Assembly: GCF_040954835.1 (NCBI RefSeq)
Contig: NC_090697.1
Coordinates: 12,826,001-12,890,000 of the forward strand
Direction: 5' to 3'
Origin: Lepisosteus oculatus
Taxonomy: Eukaryota > Chordata > Actinopteri > Semionotiformes > Lepisosteidae
Length of the DNA: 64,000 bases
The notes beneath the pieces were generated by a model. The model did not search any database. It was not told where the DNA came from and was given only the letters and a program-made list of their open reading frames with translations. Positions 12,415 to 26,100 of this stretch are shown here, one piece after another (positions within the stretch are counted from its first letter, which is position 1; each line of letters starts with the position of its first letter). The translations under genes were made by a program, and so were the position numbers.

Positions 12415-13629
12415 TTTTTTTCTCTGTAACTCACTAATTTGTGAATAATTTGTGAATATATCAACACCTCATATGAAAAGTAGTGAGAGCTCAAATTTTA
12501 AGGAGAAGCCACAGGCTTGATTCCAAGGCCTGTCTACCAGTGGAGTTTTGCATTAAAGTTATGAAGGCCAAACAATACTTTGGCACCCATCCACCCAACT
12601 ATGTATAAATGTCACGGCTCTTCTTGCTGTTCACATCCCTCTCTCCACTCCATCTTCACCCTCGTGGCAGATCCATGGTTCATGGATTGCAAAGGGTGGA
12701 GGGGTAGGGGATCTGAGAGCTTTATTCAAATAACCCAATTCAAATAACACCTCCGCTATAAATTAGACTTTAGCCAAACTACCGAGCAGAGTATTATTGC
12801 CATAGATCTTCGAATATTTATGAAATTATCAATAAAATTAAATTAACTAATAATATATTAAATTACAAATGACAAAGACAAAAGACAATACTGTTTCATG
12901 TTGAAAACACTATGATTTTAAAGTTTTTGTATTGCAATTAATCTGCAGATACCAACTACATCCTTATTAATAAGTCTAATGTAAAAACATCTAAGCGCAC
13001 ACAAGCAGTAAAAAACATCCTTATCTTCCTGTGAAGATATCCAAAGGTAAGCAGATGGAAACTTTAATGTACAAAAGACTAACACGCCAATTCATTATTA
13101 AAATGTGACTAGTGTTGTTAAAATAATGCAGCATATCCCTATATAACAGATAACAGGAGTCTGGATGAACTTGTAAAGAACATAAGCAAGGTTACGCATA
13201 GAGGCAGACTGGAACCTCTATCCTCTTGGATAGTTGCAAATAGATCTGAGGATCTCATCTAGCAGGTTCAGACTCCCATCTACCTTTAACAAATAGGAAA
13301 CACCTCAAAGTGTTGTGCGGCATCCTTCCAGGGTGATCACAAAAGTGAAGAAAATATTTGGACTTTTCTATTTCCCAGTGGTTGTGGAAAAGGCAAAAGC
13401 TGAAGAGAAAGGAGAAACTATAGCATTGGGTTACATTATGTCCTGACACTTTAAGCCAAGCTATATTGTTGTGAAAATGAGCTGTGCTTTGTATTTTTTT
13501 TTTAAGATCAACAACAATCCTCTGAAGTAAGATGCAACAAATGCAGCAACTCTTATTCTCAGTTTAATGTATGAGAAGTTATAAATGAGTGCTGGAAATC
13601 ATTCCTGTCAAAGGAGAATGGACTATAAT

Positions 13630-13890
13630 CATCATCACATCACTTTCAATAATGGCTTATCCAATTCAGGGTCACGGTGGTCTAAAGTCAATCCTTGGAA
13701 ACACTGGGCATAAAGGAGTATATACCCAAGACAGTATGCCAGTCCATCGCGGGGCACACACAGAAACACACACTCACACCACAGCCAGTTTTATAAAAGA
13801 TAACTAAACTATCAGCATATCTTTGGACTGTGGAAGGAAACAAGAGCACCCGGAAAAAACCTATATGGACACAAGGAGAACATGCAAACA
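13630..13890 (-). mobile_element. SINE, second tRNA-type family
   Basis: The plus strand shows the typical reversed 3' end (CAATTCAGGGTCACGGTGG, CCAGTCCATCGCGGGGCAC) and AGGAGAACATGCAAAC. The same layout is seen at 31.7 and 55.1 kb. Confidence 0.55.
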
Positions 13891-15249
13891 GATAACGCAT
13901 TAAAACAAATAGCTAATTAATAATAAAGCTTCTACCACAGCCACAGTTTACAATAATTAGTCACTTCACCTTGACATCACTGTTCTGTCCTGCTCTTCAA
14001 AGATAAGTGTCCCATAAAACCTTTAAAATTACATTTTTATTGTGTTGTGTGAAATGTGTCAGAAAATACTGTATAAAGCATAATGGTGCATGGTGAAAAA
14101 ACATGTGTTATATTAAATAAAATAGGAGCTATTTCTTAGGCACCAAAATGAGGGAACCTGCAAAAATACATATTGACAGATTTGCAAGATCCAAGATTAG
14201 GTGAGTTTGAGTTCCTGTAACGTTGTACCCTGGGATACGACTGGAAATGTGGTAAGTGGAAATGTAAAGTTACAAAAACTCTTGAAGGAGAATTTCTCAA
14301 CTTCTCAAAGAGCTCAGAAGCTAGACAAGACTGGGCCCGATATAAATACTGCACTGAGAGAGTGGCTTTGCTGGACTGGTAGATTGTACTCTTCCCTCTG
14401 AAACAGAATTTCCAAATCAGTTAACTAATATGGTGACTAGGGTCACTGTGTTGTAGGTGTTCCCTTTGTGATGTTAACTGCGATCTGGACTTCTTGGTCT
14501 TTAAAGGTCTCAGGACACTGTTCACAATGGTAGGTGTGTTAGCCCTTGTAGTTAACTGTAGTGACTAAAGTCATTATGGGCTTACCCAATCTGACTTCTG
14601 AAATACTTTCCCTTAATTAAATTGTGTACGATATTATACTTATACTCCACCTGATCAGCTGTTAGTGGCTGGTGCATACCCAGGTGGGTGACGCACTTCT
14701 GTGAACTAAATGCTTCAGTAGAAGATCGAACCCATTAAGAATTTATTCCCAGATCTTGCAATGTTTTTAAATTAAGGTACCAACATTAATCCATGATAAA
14801 AGAGCACTTTCCACTCATTTAAACTATTCAAGCACAACACATCACCTCTGTGGTTTACGATAACGCAGTATCTACCATTAAATAATTAACTGTTCAAAGC
14901 TGTATTATAAGGTTTAAGGTCAACATACTTTGATGTTTAAGATGTAAAATATCCAGTTACTGTAAAAAAAAAACTTGGTATTACTTTTTTCAATGAAACA
15001 ATGGGAGCCGGATAACTACAGAGTAAAACTTTTTTTAAAAAATTTACCACGTTAATTTCAAACTGCATACTCAAACAATTCCAGGTCACAGCACGTCTGC
15101 TGTCTGCAGTAATATACTCAGCTCAAGCGGGCATCTAAAAACTTGACTCAGATGAAAAGAGCAAAATGGAGATCCCAATTCAGATAGCGGGTCTGCCCTT
15201 AAATTTCACCTCAAAGTTACTGAATTCATAGCTATGCCAGGGCTCAAAC

Positions 15250-16310
15250 CTGGCGATACTTGCAACAAAATTACAGCTGTAGTCCTGCCTGCGGATATTC
15301 ACGCGTAATCGCCCGGAATACGCCGTTGTTACTCTATACTAATACTCTCTCAACGGACGCTCCCAATTCTGCTTTTTGCACCCATAACACGGACGACCCT
15401 AATAATAACAGAGCCGATTCCACTGATCACACTCAACTCAACTGGCTCTCACGAGTTTAAAATCGATCTCGACCAAAATCCAAGACTACGCAGAAAACCT
15501 TACCTGTTTTTTTTGTGTATTCCGCCGTCCGTACTTAAACGCTGCCAAATCTTTAAAAAGCGTTGAATGATGGATGTTTCTTTCGAGTTTCACTAAGATT
15601 ATCTCCTAAATCGTATTTTAACTGTAGTGCAGGAACTGATGCGATCTGTTGTACTTGCAGAAATGCATATATTACAAGAACTGGATACAGAAAGTATCAC
15701 AGGGTATGGTGACTGACTGACATTGTACTTAATATATCCATGGCATTCAAGCCCAGCAAAGGCAGAATACAGTAATTCGATATACTGGGAAACTGCGGAT
15801 GAAAGACGATATCAATCGGGGTACGTTAAATAGAAAAAATAGAAATGCATCGTTCAACAAAACAGGTAGTTGAATAGCGCGCAAAACAAGCATCAAATCT
15901 AGCAGCTACAGAGCATCAGAGCAACTAGAGAGCTGAAGAAATTATTTGCCTCTGATTTCCTAGAAGCAACTGGGCGACGTCCATTTTTGGAGCTCCTCTA
16001 TCATCGTTGTCTCAGTGTTACATCCACATAATTACCAGGGTTTGCCGTGGTAATTCTTCTTTGCAAAATTCAAAGTGGGCGAGCCTCGCTCTACACGCTC
16101 TGGAGACAACCAACTACTCGGTCTGGCTGGAAAGACGCCATTTGTATGTATTTGCGAGTTGCAATGCTGGGAAGAGGCGACTACAAATCCGACACAAAAA
16201 ATCAGGAAGAGCGCCCCTTGCCGGCCAAAAGTATTGCACGTAAAACAATTGAAGCCTACCTAATGGCTTTCGACTGTTCGCTAACCATTTAGGGCTGTAC
16301 AGGTACATAG
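15250..16310 (-). promoter_or_regulatory. CpG-rich block, candidate promoter of the next gene (RNF144A?)
   Basis: CpG dinucleotides are far denser here (roughly 40-50 by eye in 1 kb) than in the flanking AT-rich sequence. No long ORF explains it. In other vertebrates RNF144A follows RSAD2 in the same orientation, and a minus-strand promoter here would fit. No RNF144A coding exon is present in the window. Confidence 0.45.
15504..15750 (-). other. possible untranslated first exon
   Basis: On the minus strand the CpG-rich block runs into AACAG|GTAAGG (exon end 15504), a near-consensus splice donor. The upstream limit is unknown and 15750 is only nominal. No coding sequence is claimed. Confidence 0.3.
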
Positions 16311-16944
16311 ATTAACTTTTTTTACATAAAAATATTATTTACATTTAGCCAAAATCGATGTACAAATTCTTTGTATAGAGAAATCTATTTTATTCGAAAT
16401 CACGTCATTTCACCATTTAAAACCAGTTCATTTTGATTATTCTCTTCACCTTTGCTTTTAGGATAACGTGCACAACGTCGCGTAACAAAAGACGTGCATA
16501 CACATTTATTTTAAAAAAGTATCGAAGTAAAGTAACACCACGAGTAAATCCTACATAAACACACATTCTGCTAAATGTACGTATGTAAATATAAGTAAAC
16601 TAGTACGACAGTTTTTAAATATGCATTCAAACTATTCAACAAACTGTTTTGAATGATAAAGCCATTTGCTGATAACACGGACTTTCAAAAATCATCAAGG
16701 AATTTTTGTAATGAAGTGAACGAGTTGTAATTTAATGGCGATGTTGTTTTTTTTGTAATTCAGTGGTATAAGCAACACTTTTTGTATGAAAAGAAATTTC
16801 GTAATGAACTATTAAGATTTTTATATTCGTTCATCTGAAGACTTTAATTCTAGGGCGTTATCCCTGAGCAATTGACCTCAAAATGTTTGGACAGAACATG
16901 TTGCATACAAATCACAACATACAGTGAAGTGTTGTAGTGAGAAG

Positions 16945-17015
16945 CAGCAGAGGAACAAGTAAACCTTAATTGCATGCTGAAATGTTCAAATGGAACAACC
17001 CACCTGCATTAGGTT
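16945..17015 (-). mobile_element. fold-back element, degenerate remnant
   Basis: AGGAACAAGTAA, CATGCTGAAAT and CAACCCACCTG appear in the order of the family ends, with most of the arms lost. Confidence 0.35.
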
Positions 17016-17399
17016 TCACAGTCAAAACATGCTTTTGACTTCTATTTCCCCATTTTCCAAATTAAACTTTACTTATTAACATATAAGAGATAGTTTTCTA
17101 TAACAAGCTAATCCACTTGTGGAACATGTTTGCTCCTCATTCAGTGTAACATGCTGAGGCAAATGGTACAGCTTTTTTCTGTTAAAATCAAGCACGTGGT
17201 TTCTTGTATTTATTTCAGAAAAACATTTTCTTTCCAGGAAAGGTGAAAAAAAATAGACCTCTGTTTCAAGTTGGTGTAAAATAGTTGTACTCCATTATTC
17301 ACTGGTTAACAATGAATGGTGCACTGAAACTAGTGGGTGACACTGCATCCAGTATTCCTCAAAAATAAAGCTTGGAGTTGGTGGTTGAGACAAATTGGT

Positions 17400-17960
17400 T
17401 AATAATAATAATTCCTAACACTTATATAGCACTTTTCTGGAAAATCCACTCGAAGCGCTTTACAGGTAATGGGGATCCCCTCCACCACCACCAATGTGCA
17501 GCCCCACCTGGATGATGCAACAGCAGCCATAGTGCACCAGTACACACATCAGCTATTAGTGGGGAGAAAAACAGAATGATGTAGCCAATTTATAGATGAG
17601 GATTATTAGGAGGCCATGATTGGTAAGGGCCAATGGAAATTTGGCCAGAGTATACCCCTACTCTTTTCAAGAAAAGCCCAGGGATTTTTAATGACCACAG
17701 AGACTCAGGACCTCAGTTTTACATCTCATCCAAAGGATTGTACCTTTTTATAGTTTAGTATCCCTGTCACTATACTGGGGCATTAGGACCCACATGGACT
17801 GCAAGCTGAGCACCCCCTGGTGGCCCCACTAACACCTCTTCCAGCTGCAACCTTAGTTTTTCCAAGGAGGTCTCCCATCCCAGTACTAACCAGGCTCACA
17901 CCTGCTTAGCTTCAGTGGGTTGGTAGTTATAAGCTGCAGAGCGATATGGCTGCTGGCTAT
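17400..17960 (-). mobile_element. 5S rRNA-derived SINE, full-length-like
   Basis: On the minus strand the element starts with a 5S-like promoter segment (GAAGCTAAGCAGGTGTGAGC, GTACTGGGATGGGAGACCTC; about 17862-17957). It ends near GTAAAGCGCTTCGAGTGGAT followed by a TAATAATAA tail. Confidence 0.7.
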
Positions 17961-19654
17961 ATATATATAAAATATTAATGTCCATCTGGTCACTAAAACA
18001 ATTTAATCCTAAATGAGAGGAATTTGATATCTGAGTTTTGATATCTGGCATCTATTCCAGGGTCCACGCTAATTCCTAATCCTGTCCTACTATTTAAGAG
18101 CTGCAACTACTAAAAGTTTAAATTGAAGTTAAATTACCTAAATAAAGAAAGAGATTAGCTAGAATGAATACCAGAAAATGTGGTTGTACTCCTGGAATGG
18201 GACTGGGTTCGAGGACCATCAAGAGCTTGCAAAAATATTTTAAGAATGAACACGAGAGAGTAGAATGAACAGAGATTGAATAAATACTGAATTGAGAAAA
18301 TGCTGGGTTGGGAACCAAGAGACAAACAAAAACACACACACCCAAGAAAAAGATGTGTAAGATGATAAAACAAACCCACTGTCTGTGGGAGTAAGTGAAA
18401 TGAGAACAGACGAAGACGGGGGTCTGTGGAAGAATCTGGCACAAGCTCTTCTCCAGCGTAAAGGGTAAAGATGATAAAGCTGATGATGAAACTTATGACT
18501 GTATAAAACCTCCTTTACTTAAAATGGCCTTTTTTCACCTGCACAGTATGTTTGCTTTCATAGTTTATATTTATATTATCCCTGTGGTGGACTGATTTGC
18601 CAAAACTCTTGCCAGGAAAAAGTTGTATTCTGATAATAAATGGATGGATATTTATGTTACTCTGTGTGTTGCTTTTACCAAGCTCCTTGTGCAACAAGCA
18701 TTATGGATCACTATAATGGCTGCTTACTTATGCAGAGAAAAGTGCTCTGTTGAATTAGAAATTACTTCAGCTTGAGACAGACCTGTGCAAGTCATTGATT
18801 ATGCAAAAAACAGTAAAAGACAGTTTACTTTTCAGTATATGGACTAATAAATACAGTATTGTTTGTATTTTTATATCATCATTGTTATTCATGAAGGAGG
18901 TACAAAAAGGTTAAAATGTCAATTTCTTCTAAAACATCACATACCAATACACTTCTTGTGTTTGGAGAAAACTATATATCTATACAGTATATAGCAATAC
19001 TCTCCCAGAACAGTGCAGTATTTGATTTCTTCATTTTATGTGGGCTTCATTTAGGTGATTTATTCGACACTTTAAATGAAATTCTAAAAAACAAGTCATG
19101 CAGCCACATGATTTTATTTTTTTTAATATTGAGTGGTCATTTTATTCTGTCTTTTAAATTCATTGTACATATCTTTAAAAACATATATATATATAATTAA
19201 AATCCATAGTGGATAATTTAATTAAATATTATTTAGCTTATACATTCTTAAAAAAAACACAACATAACGCAAATGCTTACTGTACACAGGAATACAAAAA
19301 TAATAATCATAGCTAATTAAATTAAGAAATACCATATAATACAACTGAACAGTTCAATACAGGTATGGCATCTGATGTAACACAGTGGGTAGTGTGAAGT
19401 AAGGCTGTATTTGTGATGACAGATTATGTGCTGTAAGAAGGAACAGATCACAGGAAGGACAGATGCTGTTTGAGCAGGAGGTGGGTCTTAAGAAGGTGAT
19501 GGTAGATACTCAGAGTTGCAAGTGAGGAGAATCAGAGGCAAGAGAATGAAGAGAGGGAAGTGTTAAGTGGCCAGCAGAAAAGTGAAGAGAGAATATAACA
19601 AATACAGGGGTCTGGAGATATGGTAGGACAAAGTGATGAAAATAATCTGTTGAA

Positions 19655-19688
19655 CTACTACTACTACTACTCTTACTACTACTAATAA
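19655..19688 (+). repeat. ACT microsatellite
   Basis: About ten ACT units, interrupted once by TCTT, followed by AATAATG. Confidence 0.8.
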
Positions 19689-20021
19689 TGATAATATAAT
19701 GCCTGCAGATAAAAGTTAATTATCAGGATCACTTACTATAAATAAACATTCCTTATTTATAAGGTGCAAAATGTAGGAATATATTTACATTTTCAGCTAT
19801 AACACAAAATGTATCATGGTGCTAAGTATAAAATTATTAAAACATACACTGCAAAATGTATATAAATACGACAAGGTTTGAAAATTCCACAAAATATAAG
19901 TGCAAAATCTTAGTCTCAACATTTTACATTTTGTAAATCTTCTATATTTTGATCGCTAAACATTTTATCTGGAATACAAAATACTGTATATGCTGCTGGT
20001 GTACAAAAGCTTTCCTATAAG

Positions 20022-20186
20022 TCACCACTCCAGTTTCATATCTGCTTTGCTCCAGGTGTATTTTCCACCTCTCTTTATGAACATCTTCTCATCAAAGCCG
20101 CTAAACATAATGGCGTTCTCAACACCTACATCAAGGATGGACTTTGAAGGGTCTTTTCTGCCTCCTGTGCAATCCAAGAAGCGCAT
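20022..20186 (-). CDS. rsad2: rsad2 coding exon 6 with stop
   Basis: The last coding exon, [16 protein letters not shown] through KADMKLEW and TGA at 20022-20024. The C-terminal tryptophan needed for cluster maturation in characterised viperins is present. The 3' UTR continues below 20022; I could not choose a single poly(A) signal. Confidence 0.95.
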   Translation of the reverse strand: MRFLDCTGGRKDPSKSILDVGVENAIMFSGFDEKMFIKRGGKYTWSKADMKLEW

Positions 20187-23100
20187 CTTAAAAGGAAAAA
20201 ACAAAAAAGAAATGCAAGTGAAAGGAATTATAGTGTGGCCTGAGTGTTTTAAAAATGTGCACATGAAAAGCATTGGTACTCGTTCTTTGAAACAATAAAA
20301 TATAGTTTATTGTTTCAAAATATTGTCATTGTTATTTAAAATATTGCACTTGGAGACACCTTATCTTTCTACTGGATTCTTAATCAGTGCATTGTTGAAA
20401 AGTTAGAAGATATAATGAAAAATTACCCTAGACTCTGCAGTTAGAGCTCCCTTATAGTTCCAGAAAATACCTGTAGCTAATTTTCCTCTGAGGACTCCAT
20501 GAAAAAAAAATGACTTGGCTTTTCCTCTCTACTCCTAGTTGTCAAAACTCAGATAATGTGCTAACTCATTTCCTTGTGCAGCTTTGTGACCGAAAGGGCA
20601 GTAGGGTATTACAGAACAGGCAAGAGGACATAGAACTGTTTCCTGTGCACAAGGAAACATTGTTTTAAAAATAGTTCTTAATATTATTTTCAGACATTTC
20701 GAGTTGCCTTGATGACTTAAGGTGATGTAAATGAGAATATCTTTGGCTTGGAAAGTGCATGGAAGCTTCCACTTACACCCAATTTTTTAATTGTGGACTA
20801 AACCCGTCACAATGACGGGACTTAGTGCTTTAGACGAGAACTGCAATTCAGTTTTAGATTTGCTTATTATTAATCTGGAGAGTTTGCTCATCAAAGCACA
20901 GGCTTCTGTATGCAGATGTTTCACTTAAGCATTCTGAAATTCCATTAATAGCATGTTTCACTTGCCATAATAAGAAAATGTGACCTAACCAATGCAGCAG
21001 AAGAATTAAATAAAAAGACATGAAAGACAAGATGTCTGGGGTTTGATTTTCTGTGGTGGACAAGTTTCCATAATAAACTGCTAAGCAGTGTGTAGGTAAC
21101 TACAGATGAAAGTGAAAGCCCAGACAGCTGTATTGCAAGGTAGAAAGACATACTGTATGTGGTACAATGTAGGTCAATGTGTATCTGCAGAACCATGCAC
21201 AGTAATTTAAGTAATCATCTGTAAATATTCAGAAAATTGGACAACAGGCTCTTTATGTAAGATATTAAACAGTAGATTAAGGACTTACATATTCATCCAG
21301 GATGAGGTATGAGTCTCTCATCTAAAACCATACAAAAAATGTTAAGCATTAATATAATTTGAAATATTGGGTACAAAGGAACATTTCTTATATAAATTAC
21401 CCTTTATTAAGCATTACTGAGGAATAAAGAGATCACAATTTGTCAATAGTGAGCAATCCTCTTATGATTCATGAAGAGGTCTGTGATTGATCTATTTTCT
21501 ACGATTACATCACCAGCTGTACTGTACCTTTTGATTTGATTCTGGCACTAAACACTCCATGTCACTGTGGCGGTCCAGGAAGTCCTGGAATTGTTGGTCA
21601 CTGATGACAAACTTCTCAGCCTCCCTCAGGGCATTTTCACCAGCATTCTCCCCCTCGATAATCAGACACTGAAATACCTGCAGGGAAAAAGTACTATCAT
21701 GACTAAGACTACGATGACTGGCACTTTAAAACTGAGTTAAGGCCTATAATTTTGAGATATAATAGCATAGACAATATTACAGGTTGCAAAGCATTTAACA
21801 ATATCAAAGCCTTTTACAGCAGCATTACCACCTGGTAACATAATCTTAGCATCTCCAACTAAGCAGGTTTGGGCCTGTCTAGTACTGGAATGGGAGACCT
21901 CTAAAGACAATCAGGTTGCTGCTGTAATTGGTGCTGGTGAGTCACTTTCCCTCTGGACAGCAATTTCGAATTAACGGTGCTCCAGTATGGAGATTGAGGG
22001 CAGTGTTGTAAGAGGTGCTGTCCTTCAGATGAGACGTTAAACGAAGGTCCTTACTACTTGGTCATTAAAAATCCCATCGCTCTTTTCATAAGAGTAAGAG
22101 TGTTCATCCCAGTGTCCTGGTTAAAACCCATACTGGACTTGAACGGTCTACTCAACCTAAAGTTCTCAGTTAATTCAGTTGGTGGTATAATTTCTTCATT
22201 CTTCATCTCATCTGTTGTAATAATGAAGCTGTAGGACTTCAGCACTGGATAATGTGGGTCTACTCTTACACTGCATGTGTAAAGCACTTTGGGATGAAAA
22301 TTAAATTTGAAAGTGAAATGCAAACAATAACTTCATCTTACTTACCACTTTCATTTCCACATAAGCCTAGAAAACATAATTAGCACATCTTCTATTCCCC
22401 TCCTGCTAAGTACTCTAGCAAGGTTTAATTGTTTCTACCTGTTTAAGAAAACTGCAATGATCTACTCCCCCTACAATAAACTATTATTAAGTGAAACCTT
22501 ATGAAAATCCCTCTGTGAGGGAAATGTATATCAAACAGTTCAGAGTCTAAGATACATTTTGTGGCTATTGTCTTGAATTGTCTCCTTACCCAGTATATAG
22601 TTTAGTGGAGAAGTGTTTCTGACCTATACACATTTTAGTCTAATGAACTGCATAAACTGTACATTCATCAGTCACACTATTTCTGAGACTGGATTAGCTA
22701 GTCCTTAAAGAAAGGCCTAGAGTATAAACCTTCTTTGGAATTCAGTATGGAATTTGCATTTTGGCAGCTAACAATTATCTTATACAATTAGATACAGTTT
22801 TACATGATTAATATAATAGATTTAATTGAGCAAGTATGGTACTACACTGCAGGGAAGAAAATGTGGAGGCAAGTCATGATCACACAGTTTTAAAATATCA
22901 AACGAAGAGCAATAGGAAATTACATCATTCACCTAATTCAAAAACAGGCATAAATTAGAAGACCTTACCTTCCAGCGCACTGGGTTGAGTTCCCTGATAC
23001 AGTCTCTCATATCCTCTCCTACGTTAAAAGTGTTAATGACTGAATTAATTTTAAAAGCCACTTTGTACTCTTTACACCAGTTCCGCACTTTGTATATGTT

Positions 23101-26100
23101 TTCCAAGTGGCTTTTCTTCCCCTGTCTTCGGCCAATCAGAGAGTTGGTCTCCTCATTGAAACTGTCACAGGAAATCGCCAAAATGTCTAGATATTCCCCT
23201 GCGGAAGGACAGGAAGTCATTCAGGTTACAACTGAGTTCAGAAGCAGCAGCTCAAGAATACTGCAAAATACAAAGTGGCTGTCTGGAATACGCCCTAGAG
23301 AAAGTTTGTTTTTCTCACAATAAATTTCTGATTTCAATTCATGTTTTTTGGGGGTTTTACTATTAAAAACGTATTTAAAGAGATGAGCTCAGGATCCCTA
23401 TTTACTGAAGTTTTTCACATTCCACCCGGCTGCTTACCAGAACTAACTGCAACACAGGGCGACAGTGAGCTCAACAAAGCTCTCACAGTAAGCATCTTTT
23501 CCCAATAAAGAAAAATATCCTTCTGAATATCAGGAGTCAATTTTCACTGTGAAGCACCAGCGCAAGATTAAAAAGCAAAACTGAATTCAGAATTATAGCA
23601 GGATTTATGTGACTCTTTCCTCAAAACATTTAGTTTTTTAATAAACACTGCATTTAGAGCAGGATGTTCTATTAAGATGTAAAAAAATAAGGACATCTGG
23701 GCCTGCTCTGGGATAGGAGCCATTTTGCTGCTATAAGGAGTTAAGTGGTACTCTACCAGTAGGTGGCAGTCTTCCACTTAGAACAGAATTTACAAAACAA
23801 TGTTACAGAATTGTGAGAGGAGACACTGATCTCTCAATCCCCTAACTGCAATGCACCACCATTTTCAGAAATAAATATTATGAATTAACAAAATAAAGGG
23901 CTGATTTATCCTACTTTTTTCTTTAAACTTTAAAAATGAACAAATTCTTTATCGTTTTGATTTATTAAGATTAAAATATACTTGTAAGGAAATTGGTATA
24001 TTGAAATGACGTGATTAATCAGCTCTTCATTTAATGAATGAAAGCTAGAACTAACACAGCACTTCACTGTGTTACTGTATATTACTGGATGAGGACCTTT
24101 TACACTCATGGGATGGAAAGTATTTTCAATATTTTAGTAGCAGCAAAAAAGACATCTACAATCAATTATGATGCAGCTGCACATAAATCACTACCGCCAT
24201 CTGCAGGATCTGAACATACATAGAAGTAACAAATACATCGCAGAACAATGATGTCTACAGTGCAGTATACAGGATGGGGGAGCACAGTAAATAGTAAGAA
24301 CAACTATATATTTTAGCCACTCCTATGAAATATTAACCTTTTACCTTTTATTGAGCTAAACGTATCACAGTAAGAATTCAATAATAATGTGGCCCTGAAT
24401 ATGTGAGGCTTTAAAGGCTTTTGTATTTGAACGTGAAAAGAAATTTGGGTTAATACACACACACATTATATGTGTATGTAGTTGAGGATTCAAAAATGAT
24501 TTGTACAAATGTTTCAGCCCTTACTGTAGTCACTGACTCTGACTACAACATGTACAACTGTCTTGGACAGCATAAAAGAAATGGGCTCTGTGGCTAAGGA
24601 TCTCTGCCCATGGCTAGAAGTTTGCCGGTTCAAATCCTTTGGCTGCTGGAGGAATCCTACTTTGTTAGGTCCCCAGGCAAGGCCCTGAACCCCAACTGCT
24701 CCAGGGGTGCCATCTAAATGGCTGACCCTGCACTCTGACCCCAAGCTTCTCTCTCTGTCTGTGTGTCTCATGGAGAGCAAGGTGGGGTATGTGAAAAGAC
24801 AAATATCTAATACAATAAATTGTATATGGCTAATAAAGTGATCTGATCTTATCTGCAATGGAGTTTGCATGCATGCAACTTACCATATCGCTGAAACCAT
24901 TTTTCTCTTATCATGCTTCCATTGCTTACAATGCTGACGCTTGGCAACTGCAGGTCTTGTTTGCAGAACTGAACCAACTGTCCCAGAAATTCACCTCTTT
25001 CGTGTAAGAAGGGCTCTCCGCCAGAAAAATTGATTTTTTCCATCCCTAAAACAAAAAATGAGTAACTCACCAGCCTAGATTATTTCATTTCCATCATTTC
25101 TGTACCTGGGGTATACTCGCCTGTTGCTTATTTCTTCTTAAACAATTGCTTTTCCTCCAAACTTTGAGATGATTTTACATTTAGCTAAACCAAATTGGTC
25201 CCAATGAACATTTGACTTTTTCATTTTACTTCAAAGTAAATGTAAAAAAAACTCCCTTAATTTCTAATTATGAATAATGATTAATTGCAATTATAGTATA
25301 ACATACTGTATGTACTTAATTTTAGTATAATACACCATATGTCATGACATGGGAAGAGGGAACAGGTCAGATAACCAGGACTGCCTAACATGTGGACCAG
25401 ATGTGAAATCATGTATCCCTGTCATCACCACCATGATCATCACCTACAAAACCCAATGTGAAATACAAGCAGGTGGCTTTATTTACTATTCAGGTGGGGA
25501 GCTGCGTCAGCAGGCGTAGTCTGCAAAAGAACAAGTAATAGGTTTTTTCCATGCTGAAAAGCGAAGAGAGGCAGGAGGGGCAGAGAGCCACTTTGTGCAC
25601 TTTGCACTTCCTGAGTGGCCTCTCTGCCTCTCTCCCCCTCCTGCCTTCTCCCCTCTCCCAGCTTTTGTTCTTCTGAGCTATTAAATCTTCGCTGTCTGCC
25701 CTGGCTTTCTCACACCTGAAGAAGGCTCCACAGCTGACACGTGTTTTCTCTCTTCTCTTTTCAGCATTGAATAAACCTGTGACTTGTTCCTTTAATTACT
25801 GTTGTTAGGGAATGAAGCGCTGACAGTAGCTTCCATAGTAACATTATTTAATCAGATCTCAGAAGCTTAACAAGGCTGGGATTCCTCAGGACAAGAGTAC
25901 CTAAGAGTAGGGATGTTAACCCCTCCTGCTGGCTAAATTCCATTTGGGACTGCACAATCTACTCTTTTGAAATTTCTTCCTTAATTCAGTTGGTGGAGTG
26001 ATGGAGTAAACTGCAGGGATGCCGGTGGAAGTGATGGGTGATCTGATTTACCTGCGAGAAGTCAAGCGTTGGGGGATCCTTTAGGGTGAAAAGCGACATA

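Larger units (their letters stand above)
11240..15245. other. no gene recognised
   Basis: AT-rich sequence with the internally deleted fold-back copy and one SINE, both listed separately. If RNF144A starts at about 16 kb, this would be its first intron. Confidence 0.4.
16320..20021. other. rsad2 3' flank; no further gene recognised
   Basis: Includes the rsad2 3' UTR (extent unknown), a degenerate fold-back remnant, a 5S SINE and the ACT microsatellite. A purine-rich stretch at 19440-19630 has no clear identity. Confidence 0.45.
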
